From the NCBI GenBank assembly GCA_029844215.1, contig CM056723.1:89830790-89894789 (forward strand): a stretch of 64,000 nt of DNA, in the 5' to 3' direction. Under the pieces are notes generated by a model that did no database searches, had not been told where the DNA came from, and saw only the letters and a list, made by a program, of their open reading frames with translations. This DNA comes from Przewalskia tangutica (taxonomy: Eukaryota > Streptophyta > Magnoliopsida > Solanales > Solanaceae). The position numbers and the translations under genes are program-made. Positions within the stretch are counted from its first letter, which is position 1; each line of letters starts with the position of its first letter. This document shows positions 33,283 to 43,904 of the stretch, piece by piece.

Positions 33283-34155
33283 CATGATCTTAAAGAAATT
33301 TATTTGTGGAACGATATGAAGAGGAATGTGGCAGACTTTGTAGCCAAGTGTTTGAATTGTCAGCATGTGAAAGTCGAGCACCAGAAGCCTGGTAGATTAG
33401 CACAGAATATTGATATTCATATTTGGAAATGGGAGATAATAAATATAGATTTCATAATAGGTCTACCTCGCTCAGCGCAAAGACATGTTTCGATTTGGAT
33501 GATAGTGGACCGACTGACTAAATGGACTCACTTTTTGCCAGTCAAAACCACAAATTCAGTAGAGGATTATGCTAAGTTGTATATCAGAGAAATTGTCAGG
33601 CTTTATGGGACCCCAGTTTCCATCATTTCAGATAGTGGTGCTCAGTTCACAACTCACTTTTGGATGTCTTTCTAGAGAAGATTGGGTACCAAGGTAAATC
33701 TCAATACAATTTTTCACCCCCAAGCAGAACGTACTATTCAGACCCTTGAGGATATGTTGAGGGCATGTGTTCTCGATTTAAAGGTAATTGGGATGATCAT
33801 TTGCCTCTCATTGAGTTTGCTTATAATAAAAGTTATCATGCTAGCATCCACATGACACCCTTTAAAGCTCTGTATGAGCGAAATTGAAGATCACTAATTG
33901 GTTGGTTCGAAGTTTGTGAAGCAGAGTTATTAGGGTCAGACTTGGTCCATCAGGCTATGGAGAAAGTCAAAGTTATTCAGGAGCGTTTGAAAACAGCTCA
34001 GAGTCGCCAGAAGTCCTATTCGGATGTGAGGCATAGATATGTGGAGTTCCAAGTTTATGATTGGGTATTTTTGAAAGTTTTACCCATGAAATGTGTCATG
34101 AGGTTTGGAAAGAAAGGGAAGTTCAGTCCCAGATATATCAGACCTTACAATACTC
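33283..34155 (+). pseudogene. RE4 pol: integrase, remainder (broken)
   Basis: The zinc finger resumes with HDLKEIYLWNDMKRNV and CLNCQHVKVEHQKPG. The core has INIDFIIGLPRS (first Asp), VSIISDSGAQF (second Asp) and QAERTIQTLED (third acidic residue, although the TDGQ of the usual PQTDGQAE is missing). A stop lies at 33675. The C-terminal part includes HQAMEKVKVIQERLKTAQSR (33950-34010) and KKGKFSPRYIRPY (about 34110-34150). Homology stops abruptly there, before the chromodomain, and an unrelated inverted gag piece begins. Stretches of 132 and 79 codons are still open, so this old copy is better preserved than the younger elements around it. Confidence 0.88.
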
Positions 34156-34900
34156 GATCTACTACCATAAAATCCCAATAGGAGTAGAAACATGAATAAG
34201 TACATCAAGCAACTTATATAGTGTATCCAGACACTTAGAGAAATAAGTAGACTCAAAGGCAAAAGTAGAGCCCGGATCAAATAAGATTAAAGCAGACTGA
34301 TGACAAACCAAAATAATAGTTGTGATGACCGCATTAAAAAGCCTCGGCCTCTAGCCTACCAGGAAAATCATAGAAATATGCATATTTACCCTCGGCTATG
34401 TGCCTCCATGACTACCACGACGTTCATGAGCTCTACCCTTCAGTGACTAAGAATTTCCCCTACCAGACTGATGTCCACCTCTAATAAACTATGAACCTCC
34501 TATACCAGAAACTCTACCCATCTAGCTAGGTATGATAGGGTCTTAGGTCCCTGGAATCAGGAGCTCTGATGTGCTCTACTTTGTTTAAGTCTAGGATAAT
34601 CAATCTTGAAATGTCCTAGATCCCTACACTCAAAACATGCCCTACCATACATGGGCTACTTAACTGACACTGATGAAATCGAATGTAGTCCACGGTTCAT
34701 GTGATATCTGCCCGGAACCTTACCTATTATGCCATGAAGAACCACTTGTTGAAGTTTGAAGTGCTGACTGGAAGGGGCAATTACTGGAATGATAATCATG
34801 ACCTCTGTCATATTCTCCCCCCCACCCCTAGAAGTACCTATGAAGCTACAAAATCTGCAGGCCCTCATCTTACCTAATACACCTTGTAGTTTCATGCATG
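34156..34900 (-). pseudogene. RE9: gag C-terminal fragment, minus strand
   Basis: On the minus strand the knuckle CFECRDLGHFKIDYP (34595-34640) is a CCHC motif whose last Cys has become Tyr. It is preceded by a Ser/Gln-rich stretch like the region before the knuckle in chromovirus gags. There are no LTRs. It is fused to the truncated RE4 integrase in the opposite orientation, so it arrived by rearrangement or by truncation of an inverted copy. Confidence 0.7.
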
Positions 34901-35528
34901 AATGAGAGTGTTATTAGTAAACTTGAGCTCTGATGACTTGAAATCCTTTATGAGGGCCACTTATGACTTATAAGGATGTTAAGAAGGTATACGGAAGGTT
35001 ATAGCTAATTTGTATTGAAGAAGACATCCCTCGATGAAGTTTTACGTGCGATCCAAGTAGTTTGTGAGTGAAATCCTTACATTTGTTCTCCTTGTCTTTG
35101 TCCAATAGAGGATGTGCTTTTCCAACCAGTTTGCCCGCGAAGTTTCCAAATTTGTGCTCCTTGTCTATGCCCAATCACATAAAAACATGGGAAGATACAC
35201 CCAAAATATTAACGAAGACTTGTAGAACTTTGTTTGGCATAGGCTTTGGCTCTCTTACAATGATGGGAAAAGTTAATCTCTTATTTAATTTGCAATCTTT
35301 GATACAAAATTGTTGTTACTTTTCTTTTCGTTGTTCTAATCCAAAAATCTGGTAAAGAGATTATAACGTCAATATATAGCATAGTGTTCGAAGGGTTGTG
35401 CCTCTTGGAAGGAGTACGACACTTGGCTAGGATGTTTGCAGGAGCAAATTTGTTTTATACATTAATTAGGGTTTTAAGTTAAGAAGGGTATTTAAGTAAT
35501 TTAAATTTCTAAGTTAGGGGGTTTATTC

Positions 35529-35532
<4 letters not shown>
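34901..35532. other. Unassigned stretch with a short repeat-containing ORF
   Basis: I recognise no element here. On the minus strand a 60-70 codon stretch (34968-35174) contains two similar blocks, DKEHKFGNFAGKLVGKAH and DKENKCKDFTHKLLGSH, about 22 codons apart and both in frame. A TGA precedes it and there is no convincing ATG, so it is either a gene fragment or chance. The right part (35450-35530) is AT-rich and resembles the end region of an LTR, perhaps that of RE10. Confidence 0.35.

Positions 35533-35579
<47 letters not shown>
35533..35579. repeat. TA microsatellite
   Basis: About 23 uninterrupted TA units. Confidence 0.97.
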
Positions 35580-35585
<6 letters not shown>

Positions 35586-35802
35586 TATCTTCTGCATGCA
35601 GGTTGTTATAGCTATCGAGTAGCTCATATCTTATTATGTCGTCTTCATATTATATGACTGGTACACTCGGATCGTAAGACACCGGGTGCCAGCCATACCC
35701 CCCAAATTTGGGGTGTAATAAACTTGATATCAGAGCAGGTCAGTCCTATAAAGTCTACAAAACATGTCTAGTGGAGTCTTGTTTATGGGTATGTAGCGCG
35801 CC
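35580..35802 (+). mobile_element. RE10: LTR end, primer site and leader, plus strand
   Basis: GGGTGTAATA at about 35711-35720 looks like an LTR end. TTGATATCAGAGCAGG (35724-35739) is a tRNA-iMet primer site with one mismatch, and here CAGAGC is intact. The leader GTCTAGTGGAGTCTTG is homologous to the leaders of RE7 and RE11. It is broken at 35802 by RE11 and continues at 54279. Confidence 0.78.
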
Positions 35803-38800
35803 TGTTATACCCCGTATTTCCAGAGTATGTACGTAAGGACGTACGTAGAAAATTTGAACTTGTAATTAAGGCTTGGCCGAATTATTTTTGTGCACAACAC
35901 CCGGTTAGAGTCGTTTTTCGACGAAACGTTTTCACAGCTTTCGTAGGGAAAATTCCGGCTATGCCATTTTTATTTTTTGCGGATTTTTCCGAGAGACGAA
36001 AAATTTTGGACCAACAAGAGGGCGCCACTTGGCACCCTCTCATTGGAAGACGTCTTGGGCGGTGGAGTGGACGAATGGGTTGGCTTTTTGTCTTGGAGTT
36101 GGTAGGATATTTTGTGGTAGATGGATAAGGTGCACTTGGCAAGATCTCGCCCTACACTTGCCTTGCACTTGGCATGATTCGCCTTTGGTTGGCCTTTTCT
36201 AGACCTATAACTACCCCCCCTTTGGAAGACTTCTTCATCCATTCCTAAAATATTTCTAAGTGTTAAATCCTCCTCCCTCCCCTTAGTGTAGAGTTCGGCC
36301 AAGAGCCTCCTCCCCTGGCCGAGAGCCCTCCCCTCTCGTGGTGCTAGCTGGGTACCCCTAGCCTAGTTGTCTTCGTATAATACCCCCCCTCTTGTTAGAA
36401 ATACTCTCAAAAGTATTGTTATAATGCCCAAATTACCTTAGCCAGATACCTTGTAGTATTCTAAGGTTATACTTATACTGAAAAGCCCAAATACTATTAT
36501 ACTTCCTTTACGTCACAAAACCGAAACCCTAAGGAAAATCTCCATGGTTAGTTGGAGTAATAAGTAGAAGTTGGTTAGAACTTCTAAGGGTTGTTTGGAG
36601 CTGGCCTGAGCGCACGAGTAGAGCTAAACCTTGCTCAGATCGACATTTAAACTCTGGATAATTATGGGCTTATCGAGGTAAATATCTTGTCCTCTATTGT
36701 AATTGAAATTACATGTTGTATGATTATATAGTTGAAGTATACTATATATAGAACTGAACGTAGTTATCGGCAATGTCTTTTGACTTAAGCCCTAATAATA
36801 AGAAACTTTTTCGAAAGAAGAGATCAATCGCATTTACATGGATCAGACATAAAGAGACTTGTGTAGCTTTTACGTGAGGTAGAATTGTGCACGTCCGATT
36901 AAACATATAACCCCGCTGGCTGGCAGCCACCCGATAGAGAGGAGATTTACGCTGCCATGTGGGAGAAATGCCGAATTTTCTCAGAATGTTCTACGAAGGA
37001 TATAAATGTTAATAAGCGCCAGTGGCCTTATAGGTTGAAGTACTACGTGTGGCGCGATCTACTTGGCTTAAAGGAGTAGCCGATTGGAAGTACTTGAGCG
37101 CTTTTGCTATTAGTCGATACTGTCGCAGGTATGTGAACCTCTTCCTATCTCTTCTAGCATGATATGTGTGAACTATGTAGTACCAGACGCATACGTGCTA
37201 AATGTATTTGATTGTTTAAAACATAAAGTGTTATAACGCTTTATGGGAAGTTGGTTATATGACTTTTATGTTGGTAAGAAAATACTTGTGGTTTTTAAAA
37301 GGTAAATCGATTTGAACTATAACCGCTTATTATGTGTTAATAAAGAACTTGAAGTATTTCAAAAGATTTTTGAATCATTTCAAAGAAGAAGTAATACTTG
37401 GTTTTTGAAAACTTAAGAGTTATACTAGCTTTATGGGAAGTTAGGTAATAACGCTTAAGAATGTTTCTCGATTTGAAATCGAATGTGTATCGACAAACCA
37501 TCGCAATTAATAAAAGGAAATGTTTTGACAGATTAAGTATTATTAAAACCAAGAGAAACTTCCATCCGCATGAGCTAAGATGAGACAAAATGATATTTCC
37601 TAGATCACGGTCATTGTAATAAGATTGTTATAAACAAGAATATCCTACTCACATATAAGGCTTATGTTTCTCGATAGCTTAAAAGAGAATTATATTCTTA
37701 AATGAATAAGACTATGAACTACTAAACCTTTCTAAAATAAGAAACTTGAACATGGGAAATTAGGCAAACTTGAACATTGGAAATTAGGCAAACTTGAACA
37801 TTGGAAAAGTGTTTGCTACTTGATTTTACAAAGAGAAGTAATTGATTTACTTTAAAAGATAATCACTCTATTGTTATATACTACGTATTGTGTGACTTTT
37901 GTGAAAGTAACATATCTTTAAAGAGTTATTGTATAAAGTACTTTGGGGATAAAACCCGATCTCATTAATCATATAGTAGAAAGTACCTTATGTGTGAATA
38001 ACTTGATTGTATTGGTTTGTGATAGCCTTGTAATACCTTCGTGTTGATTTGATAAGTAATCATATTAGGATGCTACGTGTGTTAGTATTCGTGATGTTTG
38101 TATAAAGCGGGTTTTCCTCGATTGTGCTTATGTTGTTTAAACGATAAACCGTTATGTTGGTATTATACCACTCACCGTGTTTCCGGGTTAAGCCGCCTCC
38201 GACGCGGGTAGACTTCAGCGATGCGGGACCATGATTCGAGAATACCTCACGCGGGTCCCGGGGCCTATGCGCGAGCTACGAGTTCCGTGTTAGTGCGGCC
38301 TTTATGGTCACGCGGCATGTGGCCACGCGATCGCGAGTCCGTGATTTACGCCGGAGTAGCTACCCTCGACGCGGGTTATACCTCACGCGCCTATGAGATT
38401 GGCCTACGCGAGTCGCGGGAGTTCCAGGCTAGACGCGCACATTTGATATTGCGCGAGCGACCGCCTTTGATCATGTGACGCCAGACAGATATCATGATAC
38501 ATTTTATGACCTTGTTAGTACCGCTGGTGTTAGTAGTCGCCATGCCTTCGCATTTACCTCGCATCGTTTTATTTGGACACAGTGGGACTGCTGCTCATGT
38601 GTATTTCTTGGTGCTTTTCTATCATCGATCGCCACAGCGGCGAAGGTATTCCACGCATGATTGATGTTGTGGCGTGAGACCCATTGTTATATCGAGTGAT
38701 GACTTTGAGGCGTGAGTCCCGACAGACATGATCGCTATTTATCAGGAATCGTAGTTTGGTATCATACATGTCTCCCGCTTCTATAGACTACTATGATTTC

Positions 38801-39238
38801 ATTTACTGATCTTCATGTTTCACATACTTGGTACCGTGCATCGACCTCGGGCTGCGTTCATGCCGCAGTAAAGGTACACCGCCGTTGATCCTCGCCTAGT
38901 GGTCACGATTCAGCTTGGGAAGCTCCGCTCTCCGCAGGCTTATTCGTATAGTCCCAGTGATTGTAGGTGCTACATTCAGGGTATGACGGCCCCGCCCCGT
39001 CGTTGTCATATCATTCTTAGAGGTCCGTAGTAATCGCGTATGGGCAGAGTGGTAGAAAGGGATGTAATCGCTCAAATTGTTATTTATATATACCGACAGA
39101 ACTGCTTTTGGTTAGCCTGCTTTCTTATTTCACCGTCTTATTACATTGGTTTCATGTATTGTCTTTATGTTCCGATTACTCGATGTTGTATCACTAGGGT
39201 GCCCGGTAAGGCACTACCACGCCCCGAACGTCGTGACA
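35803..39238 (+). mobile_element. RE11 5' LTR
   Basis: TGTTATACCCCGTATTTCC starts the LTR and CCCCGAACGTCGTGACA ends it. Inside are the promoter, the CATAAAG-TGTTATAACG-CTTTATG hairpin (37222-37262), the GATCTAGGAAAT block (37540-37615, antisense to RE12), a 23-bp triple repeat (37739-37806), a GC-rich repeat (38195-38480) and the hairpin chain (38820-39012). Confidence 0.92.
36018..36240 (+). promoter_or_regulatory. RE11 5' LTR promoter
   Basis: The box GGGCGCCACTTGGCACCC (within 36018-36039) keeps the palindrome, although both arms differ from other LTRs (GCCA and TGGC instead of GACA and TGTC). The TATA position reads CCTATAACTACC (36204-36215); the other LTR has CCTATAAATACC. Confidence 0.65.
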
Positions 39239-39263
39239 AAAGTGGTATCGAGCGCTTAATCCT
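39239..39263 (+). promoter_or_regulatory. RE11 primer binding site
   Basis: AAAGTGGTATCGAGCG; the CAGAGC of the tRNA-iMet complement reads CGAGC. Confidence 0.8.
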
Positions 39264-39441
39264 CGGAAAGTGTCTACGCATCGTATCCAAGAGAGTCTTG
39301 ATTATCGGTGTGTTGTGCACCACACCAATAATCGTGAGGCTATAGGATATTTAGGATTGGTTTCTATTCTTCTCACTCGAGATCGTGCCTTAGAGCCGTG
39401 TTGTAAGTTGGACCTCTAACGTATTTCTTTCCCTTACCGCT

Positions 39442-40150
39442 ATGCCTCCGCGTAGGCAACCCGCCTGTGAGGCAAGCGCACCGAGGAGCCGCGAGCAGAG
39501 TCTGAGGGTTACGTGGCACAGCCCAATCATCACCTGGGGTGGTGCTTCATTCGGGGAGTTTTGCGACGTCACTAGCCCCAGCAGAGTTTAGCACGGCAGC
39601 AGCTCCATCGCGCCATGATGTTTGAACCTTCGCCCACGATCGAACAGAGAATATAGATTGCAAAAAGGCGACCCTATTACTAGCTATGGATTTGGCTACC
39701 GTAGAGTATATCGATGTATCGCGAGTCTTGAAGACTAGCTAAGAGAGGTTGTGCAAGAGTAATTCTTCGCTAGGCTTGAGCATGGCTCGTACGCTTATGC
39801 GCAGCAGCAAGAAACGTAGAGATCGACGTTAACGGGCGACGCAGTAAGAGGCCGAGTAGCAAGGTCCTTTGGTAACTCATGCGGTAGTCGCCTTACCAGC
39901 AGATTAGATTATGCGCATCCACCAAGTGCGAAAGGTCCTCCACAGTGGTTCGGGACGCTCGGTATGCAGGAGTTGGTCGAGCTCCGCAGCTTCCGCTCAC
40001 GTACACGTAGGTTCCAACCACCGATTCGCTTTTTTTTCCTGTTCACAAAGGCAGCGCCATCCTGTGGAATGTCGCTTTTAGATGGTACTTGTTGTACCTA
40101 TGACCGCTGTGGTCCGATGTCGAAAGAGTGTCCTTGCAGGAGGACTTAGC
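39442..40150 (+). pseudogene. RE11 gag (shortened, frameshifted)
   Basis: The ATG at 39442 gives MPPRRQPACEASAPR, matching other gag starts. A CCHC knuckle of the form CCTYDRCGPMSKECP lies at 40091-40140. The distance from start to knuckle is about 650 bp, against about 1050 bp in RE6 and RE7, so part of the capsid core is missing. I could not find the DWFDS or LARY motifs. Confidence 0.7.
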
Positions 40151-41000
40151 CTTCGTGATCGGTGGTAGTTCGTCATCTCCCTAGCATGCGCTCACGGGCA
40201 GTTTGATTAGAACGACTAAGGGAGTGAAGAAAGAGATATAGATATATCCTTAACCCTCTGAGATCCAGATGTGATAAGCGAGTATACCTCAAGTGCTATG
40301 TTCTTATAGCAAGGTGTTAGTTGTGATTAGAAATCATGGTGGGTTAACCGAGTAAGATTTTGGGGGATAGAGAAGGTGTGAGCCTTAGAGTTTTATACGT
40401 AGACCTTAGAGGTAAGGCCATCTCGAGTATAGACGATGTTTATGTTTGACCTTTATAGAGTGCATAGTGCACGTGAGCTATGTTTACTGGATAAGTCCCC
40501 GAGTAGTGTGGCATGAAAGAGGTAGTTGAGCTAAGAAGACCGCTAGGTTTTCGTAACGTGATTAGTGAGAGTTTTCCTTCGGAGCTAGCGCTAGCGGGCC
40601 ACGGCCTGCCGAGGCCACGTTGCGTCAACCCGCGGCATGTTGCGTGGGTCGGGCCAGGTGGTCCCGTCTTGTGGTAGGGTCACGAGGGTGTTAGCCCGAG
40701 TTTAGTTAACCAACGTCGCGAATGCGGACGATTCGACCAAAGTCGGGCCGGCGAGGTCAACCGCCTTGTCTTCAGCAGCACCGTTTACTCGCCAGTTGTT
40801 GATTTTATCGTAAAGCGTAAGGCGTCGCACGGCGTGCCTACCTTCACCTTATGGCGGCGCATGGAGTCCGTGGTACTACTGCTTTTGGTTTCCGGAAGTT
40901 TTACCGCAGGTGGTTAAGAACTCAGCAGTCTCGACCGCATTCGCCTCTGCCGCGTGGATTTCGGGGTAGTTGGGGATTGTTGTCTCTGTGGAGGAGTGTT
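40151..41000 (+). other. RE11 noncoding spacer in place of pol
   Basis: It has stops in all frames. It contains ATATATCCTTAACCCTCTGA (about 40241), TATGTTTGACCTTTATAGAG (40440), GTGGTAGGGTCACGAGG (40671) and CTACCTTCACCTTATG (about 40838). Each has a close match, in the same order, in the RE12 spacer (47611-48460); the first also matches RE6. Between gag and the integrase remnant no protease, reverse transcriptase or RNase H motif is visible. Confidence 0.78.
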
Positions 41001-41400
41001 TAAGCTACCATTTCGTTGTTCGGATGTCGCCTTATAAAGCCTTGTAGGGCGGATGTAAGTCGCCGGCCGATTGGTTCGATGTTGGCAAGACTCGATAGTT
41101 GGTTCAGCTTGTTCCACAGATCGTGGATAGGTAAATCTTGTCTAGAAGAGGTTCGCAGCTCAGAAATCGCGGATAATCATGACGACGCTAGAGTTCGTGC
41201 CGACGGTCGGTCTTCCCGAAAATACCACCCCGGTTGGGTATGACGAGTTTTGGAAAACAGAGGAACTTAGCCCAAGTTACTTTGGGCCCTTTGAGTTCAT
41301 GTGAAGAATAGGCGGTTGCCTATATGTTAGCATTTGTCGTCCGACTTGGAGGCAAGACGTCCGGTCTTTCGTATTGATATGATCAGAAAGTATCGAGATC
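41001..41400 (+). pseudogene. RE11 integrase C-terminal remnant
   Basis: YHFVVRMSPYKAL, KSPADWFDVGKT and LVQLVPQIVDR (41003-41130) match the part of chromovirus integrase after the catalytic core. Pieces such as GMTSFGKQRNLAQV and LGPFEF (about 41239-41300) follow. The catalytic core and the zinc finger are absent. Confidence 0.75.
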
Positions 41401-41767
41401 CATCCAGAGTGTTCCCGCTAATAATGACCACGTTAGAAATAGTAACCCCGAAGTTTTGGAACCAAGCGATCGAAATGTGGTAAGAGTTCGAGTGTACGAC
41501 ACCTCGTGGATCGCACGCAGCCCGCATCATTTGTTGGGTCGCCGGGGTGACACTAGAACCTCGCGGCAAAGTGACAGAAGTGGTATGCTTTATGATGTTA
41601 GAGGTGCTTCCTCGTGGACTTGGATATAAGTATTTTGCGCAGTTGTTTCGGTGGCCATGTGTGACAGGATTGTTCTCGTAAGTATAGTAGTGAAGACTAT
41701 ATTGGCGCACGTTTGTTTCGAGACCTAGAAGGAACATTCGGGACGAATGTTTCTAAGGAGGGGAGAA
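41401..41767 (+). promoter_or_regulatory. RE11 3' noncoding region, palindrome and polypurine tract
   Basis: GTTAGAGGTGCTTCCTCGTG and ATAGTGAAGACTATATTGGC are shared with RE12. GGAACATTCGGGACGAATGT (from 41731) forms a 9-bp stem, followed by TTCTAAGGAGGGGAGAA and the LTR start. Confidence 0.8.
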
Positions 41768-41982
41768 TGTTATACCCCGTATTTCCAGAGTATGTACGTA
41801 AGGACGTACGTAGAAAATTTGAACTTGTAATTAAGGCTTGGCCGAATTATTTTTGTGCACAACACCCGGTTAGAGTCGTTTTTCGACGAAACGTTTTCAC
41901 AGCTTTCGTAGGGAAAATTCCGGCTATGCCATTTTTATTTTTTGCGGATTTTTCCGAGAGACGAAACATTTTGGACCAACAA

Positions 41983-42200
41983 GAGGGCGCCACTTGGCAC
42001 CCTCTCATTGGAAGACGTCTTGGGCGGTGGAGTGGACGAATGGGTTGGCTTTTTGTCTTGGAGTTGGTAGGATATTTTGTGGTAGATGGATAAGGTGCAC
42101 TTGGCAAGATCTTGGCCCTACACTTGCCTTGCACTTGCATGATTCGCCATTGGTCGCCTTTGCTAGACCTATAAATACCCCTTTGGAAGACTTCTTCATC
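41983..42200 (+). promoter_or_regulatory. RE11 3' LTR promoter copy
   Basis: The same altered palindrome (41983-42004) as in the 5' LTR and the TATA box CCTATAAATACCC (42168-42180). Confidence 0.68.
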
Positions 42201-43899
42201 CATTCCTAAAATATTTCTAAGTGTTAAATCCTCCTCCCTCCTTAGTGTAGAGTTCGCCAAGAGCCTCCCACTCCCCTGGCCGAGAGCCCTCCTCCTTGTG
42301 GTGCTAGCCGTGGTACCCCTAGCCTAGTTGTCTTCGTATAATACCCCCTCTTGTTAGAAATACTCAAAAGTATTGTTATAATGCCCAAATTACCTTAGTC
42401 AGATACCTTGTAGTATTCTAAGGTTATACTTATACTAAAAGCCCAGTAAATACTATTATACTTCCTTCCACACAAAACCGAAACCCTAAGGAAAATCTCC
42501 ATGGTTAGTTGGAGTAATAAGTAGAAGTTGGTTAGAACTTCTGGTTGTTTGAGCGGCCTGAGCGCACGGAGTAGAGCTAAACCTTGCTCAGATCGACATT
42601 TAAACTCGGATAATTATGGGCTTATCGAGGTAAATATCTTGTCTCTATTGTAATTGGAAATTACATGTTGTATGATTATATAGTTGAAGTATACTATATA
42701 TAGAATCGAACGTAGTTATCGCAATGTCTTTTGACTTAAGCCCAATAATAAGAAACCTTTCGAAAGAAGAGTATCGAATCAGATTTACATAGATCGTAAG
42801 AGACTTGTGTAGCTTTTTCGCAGGTAGAATTGTGCACGTCCGATTAAACATATAACCCCCGTTGGCTTGGTAGCCTACCGATAGAGGAGATTTACGCCAT
42901 GGCGGGAGGTGCCGAATTTTCTCAGAATGTTCTACGGGGATCTAAATGTTAATAAGCGCCAGGCCTTATAGGTCAAGTACTACGTGGCGCGATCTACTTG
43001 GCTTAAAGGAGCCGATTGGAAGTACTTGAGCGCTTTGCTATTAGTCGATACTCGTCGCGAGGTATGTGAACCTCTTCCTATCTCTTCTAGCATGATATGT
43101 GAACTATGTAGTACGGTAGACATACACGTGCTAAATGTATTTGATTGTTTAAAACATAAAGTGTTATAACGCTTTATGGGAAGTTGGTTATAACAGTTTT
43201 ATGTTGGTAAGAAAATACTTGTGGTTTTTAAAAGGTAACTGATTTGAACTATAACTGGCTTATTATGTGTTAATAAAGAACTTGAAGTATTTCAAAAGAT
43301 TTTTGAATCATTTCGAAAGAAGAAGTAATACTTGGTTTTTGAAAACTTAAGAGTTATACTAGCTTTATGGGAAGTTAGGTAATAACGGCTTAAGAATGTT
43401 TTACTGATTTCGGAAATCAGAATGTGTATCAACAAACCATCGCAATAAGTAATAAAAGGAAATGTTTTGACAGATTAAGTATTATTAAAACCAGTAGAAA
43501 CTTCCATCTGCATAGAAGCTAAGATGAGACAAAATGATATTTCCTAGATCATGGCTGCTGTAATAAGATTGTTATAAACAAGAATATCCTACTCACATAT
43601 AAGGCTTATGTTTCTCAGATAGCTTAAAAAGAGAATTATATTCTTAAATGAATAAGACTATGAACTACGAAACCTTTCTAAAATAAGAAACTTGAACATG
43701 GGAAATTAGGCAAACTTGAACATTGGAAATTAGGCAAACTTGAACATTGGAAAAGAAGGTTGCTACTTGATTTTACAAAGAGAAGTAATTGATTTACTTT
43801 AAAAAGATAATCACTCTATTGTTATATACTACGGGTATTGTGTGACTTTTGTGAAAGTAACATATCTTTAAAGAGTTATTGTATAAAGTACTTTGGGGA

Positions 43900-43904
43900 T
43901 AAAA
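43900..43904. repeat. Target site duplication TAAAA (left of RE12)
   Basis: TAAAA is repeated at 52983-52987, with one A fewer in the intact RE11 5' LTR. Confidence 0.93.

Larger units (their letters stand above)
41768..43904 (+). mobile_element. RE11 3' LTR, left part
   Basis: It repeats 35803 onwards; its end CTTTGGGGATAAAA marks the RE12 insertion. The empty site can be read in the 5' LTR at about 37943. Confidence 0.92.

Noticed and set aside
35533..35579. Replication origin or matrix attachment site
   Set aside because: A bare TA microsatellite with no further signal; common in plant intergenic DNA.
35724..35739. tRNA gene fragment
   Set aside because: Only the 12-base complement of a tRNA 3' end is present, next to an LTR end; it is a primer binding site.
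35882..36302. Proline/lysine-rich ORFs on the minus strand (86 and 110 codons), also at 41847-42260
   Set aside because: They lie in the U3 promoter region of the RE11 LTRs, antisense, and recur only because the LTR is duplicated.
40160..41000. A second, unrelated mobile element inserted in RE11
   Set aside because: No termini or target duplication are visible, and the same sequence occurs in RE12 at the same place, so it is part of the element.
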